This document shows, in pieces, positions 8,174 to 15,968 of a DNA stretch of 64,000 bases (position 1 is the stretch's first letter; each line of letters begins with the position of its first letter). Source of the stretch: Allobosea psychrotolerans (lineage in GTDB: Bacteria > Pseudomonadota > Alphaproteobacteria > Rhizobiales > Beijerinckiaceae); contig NZ_PQFZ01000001.1 of the NCBI RefSeq assembly GCF_002917105.1, positions 434,001 through 498,000 of the forward strand, written 5' to 3'. The position numbers and the translations under genes are program-made. Under the pieces are notes generated by a model. That model saw only the letters and a program-made list of their open reading frames with translations, made no database searches and had not been told where the DNA came from.

Positions 8174-9304
8174 TCAGCCCTTGAGGCGCTTGCGCAGCCG
8201 GCGCAGCGCCTGGCGCGCATGCGCTGCCAGCTCGGGCAGACCCGGCCGGCGGCTGCCGAGGGTGACGATCGCGTGACCCATCTCGCGCCGCTCGCCCCAG
8301 ACATAGGTTCCGGCATCGACGTCGTCGCCTGCGCCGCTGTCGAAGACGACAGGGGGCGTGCCGGCGAAATCGGCCTGGAGCATGGCGATGGTGAGCGCCC
8401 GCCCGGGCGAGAGCCTGCTTCGGCTCTCGTCATAGGCGATCTTGAGGAAATGCCGCGTGCCGGCGCTCTCGATCAGCAGGCCCATGGCGATCGGTTCGCC
8501 GTCCAGTCGCAAGCTATCGACCTGCAGGGCGTCCTGCGCCGCGAAACCGGCGACGAGCTGGCGGAAATAGGCCGTGTCGCGCGGCCGCCGCGCGATCGCG
8601 GTGCCGGCCTCGCCCTTCCAGCCGGCGGCTTCGAGGGCGAGGAAGGCGTCGAAGCTGTTTTGCGCGGCCTCGCCCCGCTCGCGCCGGAACGCGGCCTCGC
8701 CCGCCTTGGTGACGGCGCGAAACTGCTGCATGCGCTTCTTGTAGCTCTGTCCCAGCGCGCGCCTGAGATAGCGTTCGGCGTCGTCATCGGCCTCCGGCAG
8801 CAACATCGGCCGGCTCCAGCGCTCATGGATGGCGAGCCTGCTGCCCGTGCTGCGAAAGGCCTCGGAGAGTACGGCGTGGCAGGCCCCTTCAAGCGGCAGC
8901 AGCGGCAGCACCAGCGTCTTGGGCAGGTCGCCCGAGGCCAGGATATGACGGAGCATGGCCTCCGCCGCGTCGTTGGCGAGGTCGCGATCGAGAACCGGAA
9001 TTGAGGAGACCTCGTAAAGCGGCAGCAGCGGCGCGACGAGCACGGGGGCAAAGCCGCTGCGCCAGTCGCGCTTCCGATGCAAGGCCCAGAGGCCGGCGAG
9101 ACGCTCGGAGCCCAGCGCCTCGCTTTGCCAGGCGGAAAGCACGATGATCCTGTCGTCGGGTACGAGCAGGCGCGCGGCGGCGATGGCGGCCGGCGCCATA
9201 TGCGGGTTGGCGGCGAGCGCACGCAGGCTCAGCTCGGTGAAGGCGGCGCTGCGCTCGACATAATCCGCAGGGCGGATGCGCCTGACGACGATCGTGGCGT
9301 TCAA
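8174..9304 (-). CDS. CelD/BcsL-type GNAT acyltransferase
   Basis: 376-residue protein with a tandem acyltransferase fold of the Acetyltransf_6 type. Motifs include YKKRMQQFRAV, the FLALEAAGWKG segment and AMGLLIESAGTRHFLKIAYDES before SPGRALTIAMLQ, typical of this family. The start codon overlaps the stop of the upstream flhB-like gene by ATGA, so it is co-translated with two flagellar-type genes. Acceptor unknown; modification of a surface or flagellar component is only an inference from context. Confidence 0.8.
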   Translation of the reverse strand: MNATIVVRRIRPADYVERSAAFTELSLRALAANPHMAPAAIAAARLLVPDDRIIVLSAWQSEALGSERLAGLWALHRKRDWRSGFAPVLVAPLLPLYEVSSIPVLDRDLANDAAEAMLRHILASGDLPKTLVLPLLPLEGACHAVLSEAFRSTGSRLAIHERWSRPMLLPEADDDAERYLRRALGQSYKKRMQQFRAVTKAGEAAFRRERGEAAQNSFDAFLALEAAGWKGEAGTAIARRPRDTAYFRQLVAGFAAQDALQVDSLRLDGEPIAMGLLIESAGTRHFLKIAYDESRSRLSPGRALTIAMLQADFAGTPPVVFDSGAGDDVDAGTYVWGERREMGHAIVTLGSRRPGLPELAAHARQALRRLRKRLKG

Positions 9305-9594
9305 GGCGAGATGCCGTCGCGCCGCACGTGCTTCATCTCGCCGCGCAGCGACAGCACGAAGGCGATGACCTGGGCGGCGGCGCGGTAGAGCTCTTCGGGG
9401 ATCTGGTCGTCAAGCTCGACGGCCGAGAGCGCCTGAGCCAGCACGGCGTTCTCCTCGACGGCGACGCCGTGCTCCCGGCCGGTCTCGATGATGCGCTGGG
9501 CCAGCTCGCCCCGGCCCTTGGCGGTGACGCGCGGCGCGCCTTGCCCATCATATTCGAGCGCGACGGCGATCTGGCGAGGCGAGGGGGCGGTCAT
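9301..9594 (-). CDS. FlhB C-terminal-domain protein (FlhX-like)
   Basis: 97-residue protein corresponding only to the cytoplasmic C-terminal domain of FlhB/EscU export-gate switch proteins: AVALEYDGQGAPRVTAKGRGELAQRI, then VAVEENAVLAQAL and the closing IPEELYRAAAQVIAFV. The auto-cleavage NPTH motif and membrane domain are absent. In other bacteria such FlhX proteins can partly substitute for the FlhB C-domain in substrate-specificity switching. It overlaps the fliK-like gene upstream and the GNAT gene downstream by ATGA. Confidence 0.88.
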   Translation of the reverse strand: MTAPSPRQIAVALEYDGQGAPRVTAKGRGELAQRIIETGREHGVAVEENAVLAQALSAVELDDQIPEELYRAAAQVIAFVLSLRGEMKHVRRDGISP

Positions 9595-11120
9595 GACATC
9601 CGGTCCAGGAACTGGCCGGCGGTCGGCTGCATCACGCGCGGCTGGCCGGTATGGATGTCGATGGCGCCATTCTCGAACTGCGCATCGACGAGCGCCGCCT
9701 CCAGCCCGGGAGCGGCGCCGCGCAGCAGCCGGCTGGTCTCCTCGCGCTCGGCCCAGAGCGTGACGCCGACGCTGCGCCCCTGCAGCGTGACCACGCCCTG
9801 CAACGGGCCCATCGGTTCGACATCGAGCGCGAAGCGGATGCGCCAGAGCGGCGCCTCGACGCCGTTGGGGCCGCGGCGGGGCGGCTCCTTCTCGATATGA
9901 AGCGGCAGGACGGCCGCGCCGGACTGGAAGGCGAGAGGGATCTCGGTCAGCCAGCGCGGGGCTTGGTTCTGGTCGGACCGCGCGCCGTCCAGCGGCAGCG
10001 AGGCGAATTGCGAAAGCGTGACGCGGTCGAGGGCCGCGTCGGTCTGCTCCAGCAGAGTTTGCGCGATCGTCAGCGGCTTTTCGCCTGCCGCGAGGGTCGG
10101 CTCCGCGATCGGCTGCAGTGCGAGCGGGCCGTCGCGGCGCGGCGGCGCGGGTTTTGCTGTCGCGGTCGATGCGCCGGCCGTCTGAGGCGAAAGCAGCAGT
10201 GCGGCTTGCGGCTTGCCGGCCGGCGTCGGCACGAAACGCTCGATCACGGCAGCGAGGGCGTCGCGCAGCGTCACCAGGCTCGCCTTGAGGTCGGCCTGCG
10301 GCGGTACGGGCTGGCTCGTGGCTTGGCTTGTCGTGGCTTGGCTCGCCGCGGCTTGACGGCTCTCCATGAACAGACCGGAGCGCTGGACGGCGTCCTTCAG
10401 GACCTCCGCCCCGAGCGGCTTGCGCTCGACAGGAACGGCCTGGGCCAGAACGCGCTCGATCAGGGTCAGCAGCGGCTTGGGCAAGGTGAGCGCGACCGAG
10501 CCTTCGGAGATGCTGCGCAGATTGGCGAAGAGCGGCGCGAGACCGTCCTGATTGGCCAGCACCGGCCCGAGCAGAGGCCCGGCAATGGTGCGAGGCGAGG
10601 GGGCGGCGTTGGCCTGCGACGGAGCCGGCTGGGAGGCGGCAGCCGGGCGCGGAGCATCGGCTGTCGTCGCGACCTGCAGGAGCGAACTCGGCTGGAGAGG
10701 GGCCGATACGCGCGGAGGCTCGGCCGGGGAAGTCGTTGCCGGGGAGGCAGCCGGTGTCGGATTGGGAGCAGCAGCCTGGCCGGCCTGTGGGTTGGACTGC
10801 GGTGTCGTGGGTGCCGTGCTGGCCGGAGCGGGCGGACGCGTCTCGATCAAGGTCGCGCGGAGGCTTCCGCCTTGCTCTTCGGCGGCGTCGATTCTGAGCA
10901 GCAGAGTCGCTCCGGGGAGCAGAGCCGCCTGCTTCGCTTCCGGGCCGGCGAGTACGAGCGATATCCTGGTGTCGCCGATGAGGGCCGTCGCCAGGCCGTT
11001 GCCGTCAAGCGTCAGCAGCTTGGCCTCGACCGTCTGGCCCGGCGCGAGTTCGGCCGCGGGCGCAAGCGCCTGCAGCAGAGTGGCGAGGTTCTGGCTCTGG
11101 ATGAGCTGGGCGAGATTCAT
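9591..11120 (-). CDS. Flagellar hook-length control protein (FliK-like)
   Basis: 509 residues. The N-terminal and central parts are Ala/Pro/Gln-rich with low complexity (about residues 95-170 and 255-275), as expected for the variable ruler part of FliK. The C-terminal Flg_hook-like domain (about 390-500) has WLTEIPLAFQ, LWRIRFALDVEPMGPLQGVVTLQG and GVTLWAEREETSRLLRGAAPGLEAAL. Its partner FlhX-like gene is coupled downstream. Probable role: hook or rod length sensing and switching of the export gate. Confidence 0.85.
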   Translation of the reverse strand: MNLAQLIQSQNLATLLQALAPAAELAPGQTVEAKLLTLDGNGLATALIGDTRISLVLAGPEAKQAALLPGATLLLRIDAAEEQGGSLRATLIETRPPAPASTAPTTPQSNPQAGQAAAPNPTPAASPATTSPAEPPRVSAPLQPSSLLQVATTADAPRPAAASQPAPSQANAAPSPRTIAGPLLGPVLANQDGLAPLFANLRSISEGSVALTLPKPLLTLIERVLAQAVPVERKPLGAEVLKDAVQRSGLFMESRQAAASQATTSQATSQPVPPQADLKASLVTLRDALAAVIERFVPTPAGKPQAALLLSPQTAGASTATAKPAPPRRDGPLALQPIAEPTLAAGEKPLTIAQTLLEQTDAALDRVTLSQFASLPLDGARSDQNQAPRWLTEIPLAFQSGAAVLPLHIEKEPPRRGPNGVEAPLWRIRFALDVEPMGPLQGVVTLQGRSVGVTLWAEREETSRLLRGAAPGLEAALVDAQFENGAIDIHTGQPRVMQPTAGQFLDRMS

Positions 11121-11277
11121 CGAGGTGAGGCCATGGCAGCGAGGTCAAGACCTTGACATGAAAGGTTAAGTATTTTGTTGCGCGCAGGATTTGGCGGGCG
11201 AGCCCTGCGCGGGGCGCGCTGGTGCGCGGCGCGAGGCTGGGGCAGGGTCTCAGCCCGGAACTCTGGGAGTCTGATCC

Positions 11278-12288
11278 ATGGAATATCGCCAGCTCGGCCG
11301 CTCCGGCCTCAAGGTCTCGCCTTTGTGCCTGGGCACGATGATGTTCGGAGGCGCGACGAGCGAGCTCGATTCGCGTGCGATCATCGATCATGCGCGCGAA
11401 GCCGGCATCAATTTCATCGACACGGCCGATGTCTACAATGAAGGCCGTTCCGAAGAGGTGACGGGCCGCGCCATCGCCGCGCAGCGTCATGACTGGGTGC
11501 TGGCGACCAAGGTCGCCAACCAGATGGGGACAGGGCCCAACCGGGTCGGGCTCTCGCGCAAATGGCTGATGCAGGCCTGCGAGGACAGTCTGCGCCGGCT
11601 CGGCACCGATTTCATCGATGTCTACTATCTGCACAAGGAAGACCATGCGACGCCGCTGGCCGAGACCGTGCGCGCCCTCGGCGACCTCGTCGCCCAGGGC
11701 AAGATCAGGCATTTCGGCGTCTCGAATTACCGCTCCTGGCGGCTCGCCGAGATCTGCCGGCTCTGCGACGATTTCGGCATCGACCGGCCGGTCGTCAGCC
11801 AGCCCTATTACAACGCGATGAACCGCATGCCCGAGGTCGAGCATCTGCCGGCCTGCGGCTTCTACGGGCTCGGCGTCGCCTCCTATTCGCCGCTGGCGCG
11901 CGGCGTGTTGACCGGGAAATACGAGCCCGGCCAGGCGCCGCAACAAGGCACGCGCGCGGCACGCGGCGACAAGCGCATCCTGCAGACGGAGTGGCGCGAG
12001 GAGAGCCTCGTCATCGCCCAGACGATCAAGGCGCATGCGCAGGCGCGCGGCATGACGCCGATCCAGTTCGCAGTGCGCTGGGTCTTGAACAATGCCTTCC
12101 TCACCGCCGCGATCGCCGGGCCGCGCACGCTGGAGCAGTGGCAGGCCTATCTCGCGGCGCTGGATGTCGGGTTCACCGCCGAGGACGAGGCGCTGGTGGA
12201 TGGGCTCGTGCCCGCCGGCCATCCCTCGACGCCGGGCTATAGCGACCCGGCCTATCCGCTCGAGGGCCGCAAGGCGCTGACGGGCTGA
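11278..12288 (+). CDS. Aldo/keto reductase
   Basis: NADPH-dependent oxidoreductase with TIM-barrel AKR fold, 336 residues. The N-terminal MEYRQLGRSGLKVSPLCLGT is typical; the catalytic tetrad is represented by Asp and Tyr in FIDTADVYNEGRSEE, Lys in LATKVANQMG and His in VYYLHKED; the cofactor region is SYSPLARGVLTGKY. Resembles the YajO/Tas-like branch. It ends 14 bp before the terminal repeat of an IS remnant. Substrate unknown. Confidence 0.9.
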   Translation: MEYRQLGRSGLKVSPLCLGTMMFGGATSELDSRAIIDHAREAGINFIDTADVYNEGRSEEVTGRAIAAQRHDWVLATKVANQMGTGPNRVGLSRKWLMQACEDSLRRLGTDFIDVYYLHKEDHATPLAETVRALGDLVAQGKIRHFGVSNYRSWRLAEICRLCDDFGIDRPVVSQPYYNAMNRMPEVEHLPACGFYGLGVASYSPLARGVLTGKYEPGQAPQQGTRAARGDKRILQTEWREESLVIAQTIKAHAQARGMTPIQFAVRWVLNNAFLTAAIAGPRTLEQWQAYLAALDVGFTAEDEALVDGLVPAGHPSTPGYSDPAYPLEGRKALTG

Positions 12289-12299
12289 TCAGGCGGCGG

Positions 12300-12865
12300 C
12301 TAGGGCGCGGACTCAATTGAGCGCAACCATAGCCTTGCTGATGCGAGGGCAACGGCCGCGAGGAAGTTGGCTGCGTGTTTCTCGAAGCGCGTGGCGATGC
12401 GGCGGAACTGCTTGATTTTGCAGAAGAACCGCTCGATCAGATTGCGGCGTCGGGAGAGGTCCGGCGGGACGGTGCGTTGCTGGCGGACCCGGCTCTGGGT
12501 CGGGATATGGGCCTGGCCACCACGTGCGGCGACCCGCTCGACCAGGGCGAGGCTGTCGTAGCCGCTATCGGCAACCACTGTGCCGGGCGGCAGCGCATCC
12601 AGCAGCGCCGGGCCCGCCGTCTTGTCGGAGGCCCGGCCGGGTGTGATGTGCAGGCGGACCGGCAGGCCGTCCTGATCGACGACGGCGTGGATTTTCGTGC
12701 TCGGTCCGCCACGAGAACGGCCAAGGGCGTGATCCTCGCCCCCTTCTTTCCACCGGCGGCGTGCTGGTGGGCCCGGACGATGGAACTGTCGATCAACTGC
12801 GGCGACTGCGGCAACAATAGCTCGACCAGCCGCCACTCCTCGTCACCCAGATCGTACCGCGCCAT
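12300..12865 (-). pseudogene. IS5-type DDE transposase, N-terminal region deleted and frameshifted
   Basis: Start MARYDLGDEEWRLVELLLPQ is normal, but the text then jumps straight to QLIDSSIVRAHQHAAGGKKG, skipping the helix-turn-helix region of intact relatives. A frame change at a G-run near 12745 is needed to reach EDHALGRSRGGPSTKIHAVVD and the C-terminal DDE part (NLIERFFCKIKQFRRIATRFEK). IS427-group elements use programmed frameshifting here, so the shift alone may be natural, but the deletion makes the gene inactive. The TAG stop uses the flanking TA. Confidence 0.82.
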
Positions 12866-12938
12866 GAGAGCCTCCCGCCTGCGGCGGACGTGAATCACGA
12901 CCTCCGTAAAACGGGAATCCCCTATTGAGTACGACTCC
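12303..12938 (-). mobile_element. IS5-family (IS427-like) element, internally deleted, copy 1
   Basis: Ends are imperfect inverted repeats: the left GGGCGCGGACTCAATTGAG against the right end read in reverse, GGAGTCGTACTCAATAGGGG. Both ends are flanked by TA (12301-12302 and 12939-12940), a target duplication typical for this group. Length 636 bp, against roughly 850 bp for intact relatives, so part of the transposase N-terminal half is missing. A second, related copy in the same orientation lies at 26765-27248. Confidence 0.85.
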
Positions 12939-13214
12939 TAGCCCGGTTTGAGCGCCTTTGCCTGACTGTGGGTGGGGCGGCAGGCTCTGCGATCCGCCGC
13001 TGGCGCCACGCAATTCGACGCCACCAGCGAGACGGGTCCGAAGGGGATGCGGCCGTGACGAGAGGGCACGCATCCTCGTCACCCGGCCGCCCTCGTTCTT
13101 CGAATCGACCCCAATTCAACGCTGAATTCCCTTGTGTGCGACGCGTCACAGACGCTGTGCCCCTGAATCCGCGACAACGCCGCGCCACCGCCCAAGGAGG
13201 CGGCGGATTCAGCA
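12939..13214. other. Spacer with a long imperfect hairpin, no gene seen
   Basis: 276 bp between the IS end and a DUF1127 gene. It holds an inverted repeat, 13049-13090 (GCGGCC-TGACGAG ... CTCGTCA-GGCCGC). No open frame with recognisable features. Confidence 0.4.
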
Positions 13215-13601
13215 ATGGAGCGCCACATGTATGCGCTGACGAGCGACTTCCTCCACGATACCTACGAGCTGACCGATGCGATGCGCCCTCGCCGCAAGAC
13301 GGTGCTCGACCGGCTGGCGGGACAACTGGCGATTGGGCAGATCTTCGGGGAGCAGTTCCTCTACGAGGTTCATGGTCCCTTCATCGCCCCCGATCCGGAA
13401 CCAGCCCGGCGGCCCCTGACGACGCGGCTGATCAAAGCGCTGTCGGGCCGGCTGAGCGATATCGGACGCCAGCGCCGTCTGCGCCGTGCGGCCAATGAGT
13501 TGTCGCGCCTCGACGACCGGATGCTGAAAGACATCGGCATCTCGCGTTCGCAGATCGAGGCCGCTGCATTCGGCGCGCCGATCCGCGACCTCAGCCGATG
13601 A
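13215..13601 (+). CDS. DUF1127 (YjiS-like) domain protein
   Basis: 128 residues. The C-terminal 45 carry the DUF1127 signature RRAANELSRLDDRMLKDIGISRSQIE; the N-terminal part is not recognised. Small DUF1127 proteins in alphaproteobacteria are linked to stress and RNA-related regulation, but no function is assigned here. AAGGAGG lies 14 bases before the ATG at 13215, a long spacing; an in-frame ATG at 13227 is farther still. Followed by a methyltransferase gene 59 bp downstream. Confidence 0.82.
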   Translation: MERHMYALTSDFLHDTYELTDAMRPRRKTVLDRLAGQLAIGQIFGEQFLYEVHGPFIAPDPEPARRPLTTRLIKALSGRLSDIGRQRRLRRAANELSRLDDRMLKDIGISRSQIEAAAFGAPIRDLSR

Positions 13602-13660
13602 ACCGCGGCGCCGCGCGCCGCCGAAGCCTGTCAGCACGCAACCCCACAGGGAGAGATCAC

Positions 13661-14503
13661 ATGTCCGCCCAACCCATGCTTCAGAGCCATGCCCCGCAGA
13701 ACGTCGACTACGAGGTGCTCAAGGCCCGTCAGCACGGCGCCTGGTCGTCGGGAGATTATGCCGTCGTCGGGACCACCCTGCAGATCGTGGGCGAGCGCCT
13801 GTGCGAGGCGCTCGATCTGCGCGCGGGCCAGACCGTGCTCGATGTTGCCGCGGGCAACGGCAATGCCAGCCTGGCGGCAGCGCGCCGCTGGTGCGGCGTC
13901 ACCAGCACGGACTATGTCGCAACCTTGCTGGACCGCGGCCGGGAGCGTGCCTCAGCCGAACGTCTCGAGATCAGCTTTCGCGAAGCCGATGCCGAAGCGT
14001 TGCCTTTCGCCGATGGCAGCTTCGACGCCGTCCTGTCGACCTTCGGCGTGATGTTCACGCCGGATCAGGAGCGCGCTGCCGGCGAAATGCTGCGTGTCTG
14101 CAAGCGTGGCGGCAAGATCGGCATGGCCAACTGGACGCCGGATGGCTTCATCGGCCATCTCTTCAAGACGATCGGCAAGCATGTTGCGCCCCCTCCCGGC
14201 GCGCGGTCGCCGGCGATGTGGGGAACCGAGGCTCGCCTGGCCGAGCTGTTCGGCCCGGCTGGCGGCGCCATCCAGGCGAGGCAGCGCGACTTCGTCTTCC
14301 GCTATCGCTCGCCGGAACACTGGCTCGAGGTCTTCAGGGGGTACTACGGACCCGTTCTCAAGGCTTTCGCGGCACTCACGCCGCCGGCCCAGTCGGCACT
14401 GGCGCATGATCTGATCGCGCTGGTCGGCCAGTTCAACCGATCGGGCGACGCGACCATGGTGGTGCCGAGCCGCTATCTCGAGGTCGTCGTCACACGGCGG
14501 TGA
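13661..14503 (+). CDS. Class I SAM-dependent methyltransferase (UbiE/COQ5-like)
   Basis: 280 residues. SAM-binding motif I is TVLDVAAGNGNASLAAA, the acidic strand-2 residue is in TSTDYVATLL, motif II is EALPFADGSFDAVLSTFGVMFTPD and motif III LRVCKRGGKIGMANWTPDGF. The start at 13661 follows GGGAGAGATCAC. Such ubiE-like proteins act on varied small molecules; no partner gene fixes the substrate. A strong hairpin follows the stop. Confidence 0.88.
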   Translation: MSAQPMLQSHAPQNVDYEVLKARQHGAWSSGDYAVVGTTLQIVGERLCEALDLRAGQTVLDVAAGNGNASLAAARRWCGVTSTDYVATLLDRGRERASAERLEISFREADAEALPFADGSFDAVLSTFGVMFTPDQERAAGEMLRVCKRGGKIGMANWTPDGFIGHLFKTIGKHVAPPPGARSPAMWGTEARLAELFGPAGGAIQARQRDFVFRYRSPEHWLEVFRGYYGPVLKAFAALTPPAQSALAHDLIALVGQFNRSGDATMVVPSRYLEVVVTRR

Positions 14504-14517
14504 GATCGAATTCGTCC

Positions 14518-14548
14518 GGCCCTGCCCGCGCTGCTGCGCGGGCGGGCC
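14518..14548 (+). terminator. GC-rich hairpin after the methyltransferase
   Basis: GGCC-TGCCCGCGC / GCGCGGGC-GGGCC stem with TGCT loop, 14 bases after the stop, followed by only a weak ATTGTG tail. Confidence 0.45.
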
Positions 14549-14953
14549 ATTGTGAGGTCTTCGCGCCCTGCGGCGGCCTGTCGTGCGCTATCGGAACCTG
14601 GCCGTGTCCGCCCGCCGGAGCGGATGGTGCCGGCTGTCGGCTCTCCCGATCTCCCGTCATGCCCGCTCAACTCTGCGGCCGCTGGACCGCTGGCCTTCGG
14701 CGCGCCTTGAACGGTGGCGATCCATAAGACGAGGCCCGCCGCGCGACTTGCGGGGGCGGATCGATCCGCGGCGATCATCGTGACCTCGCTCAAGCCAGCC
14801 GGATCCGGTCGGCGGCTTTCGCAACGCAGGCCAGCCCGCTATGCTGGGCTGGAGCCCCGGGGCCACATCGAGCATTCCGGGCTCACAGGCGATGTCGGTC
14901 GGGAGGGGACGGCCGTGCGTTTCATGCCCTGCGCTTCTGGCCAGGCCGATCGA
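14549..14953. other. Intergenic region, no gene seen
   Basis: About 400 bp between the hairpin and the solute-binding protein gene. Short open frames exist but show no family features. It probably carries the promoter of the downstream two-gene unit. Confidence 0.4.
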
Positions 14954-15934
14954 ATGACGCGGCGCGATGTCATCGCACTCATCGGCGCGGCGGCAGTGTG
15001 GGCTGTCCCCGCTCGCGCGCAGCAGCAGGCCAGGCCGGTCATCGGCTATCTCGGCTCCGAATCCCCCGAGCCCTACGCCAGTCGCCTCGTCGCCTTTCGC
15101 GAAGGCCTGGCGGAAACCAGCTATGTCGAGGGGCGCGATGTCACGATCGATTTTCGATGGGCGGAAGGTCAGTACAGCCGATTGCCGGCGCTCGCGAGGG
15201 ATCTCGCGGGCCGTGAGGTCACTGTCATCGTCGCACCGGGCGGCGCGGAGGTTGCGCTCGCCGCAAGATCGGCGACCGCGAAGATCCCGATCGTTTTCGA
15301 GCTGGGCGGCGATCCCGTCGCCCTCGGCCTGGTCGCCAGCCTGTCCCGGCCGGGCGGCAATCTCACGGGCGTGACGAGCCTGAGCGTGGAGGTCTCGCGC
15401 AAGCGGCTGGAGTTCATGAGCGAATTGTTCCCGGCAGCCAAAACCTTTGCCGTGGCCGTCAATCCGACCAGCCCGACCTCGGGCTCGCAATCGAAGAATC
15501 TTCGCGCGGCCGCGGACAGTCTTGGGCTGCAGCTGCGCATCTTGACCGCCAGCAGCGAACCGGAATTGGAGGCCATGTTCACCGCCGTTCGCGAGATGCG
15601 GGCGGGTGGGTTGGTCTTCACCTCCGATCCCTATTTCGCCTATCGCAGCGGGCGGCTTGCCGCGCTGGCGATCCGTCACGGGGTGCCGGCGATCACCCAG
15701 ACCCGGGACTTCCCCATTGCCGGCGGACTGATGAGCTATGGCGGCGACTTTCAGCAGTCGCACCGTCACACCGGCATCTATGCCGGCCGTATCATCAAGG
15801 GCGAGAGGCCGTCCGATCTGCCGGTCCAGCGCGTGACCAGGGTGGAGCTGTTCGTCAACCTCAAGGCGGCCAACAGGCTCGGGCTGGCCCTCCCGCCGTG
15901 GCTCCTGAGCAGTGCCGACGTCGTGATCGAATAA
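14954..15934 (+). CDS. ABC_sub_bind-type periplasmic solute-binding protein
   Basis: 326 residues with a Tat/Sec-type leader (MTRRDVIALIGAAAVWAVPARAQQ). The body matches the TrpX/ABC_sub_bind family: RPVIGYLGSESPEPYASRLVAFREGL, then FRWAEGQYSRLPALARDL, then the C-terminal GGLMSYGGDF. Relatives often occur as orphans in rhizobia and bradyrhizobia. No permease or ATPase adjoins it; the next gene, 34 bp on, is a membrane sensor cyclase, which suggests the pair could be a ligand-binding/sensor unit (inference). The frame is open upstream to 14714; the start chosen gives a clean leader. Confidence 0.86.
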   Translation: MTRRDVIALIGAAAVWAVPARAQQQARPVIGYLGSESPEPYASRLVAFREGLAETSYVEGRDVTIDFRWAEGQYSRLPALARDLAGREVTVIVAPGGAEVALAARSATAKIPIVFELGGDPVALGLVASLSRPGGNLTGVTSLSVEVSRKRLEFMSELFPAAKTFAVAVNPTSPTSGSQSKNLRAAADSLGLQLRILTASSEPELEAMFTAVREMRAGGLVFTSDPYFAYRSGRLAALAIRHGVPAITQTRDFPIAGGLMSYGGDFQQSHRHTGIYAGRIIKGERPSDLPVQRVTRVELFVNLKAANRLGLALPPWLLSSADVVIE

Positions 15935-15968
15935 TCCTGGCCGGAAAGCCGGCGCATGAGCTGACACG

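Noticed and set aside
9651..11156. 501-codon plus-strand open frame opposite fliK
   Set aside because: Arg/Gly-rich shadow; the minus strand has the hook-length domain and ATGA coupling.
14500..14783. Short plus-strand frames in the spacer before the solute-binding protein
   Set aside because: Atypical composition, no family features, and one starts inside a hairpin.
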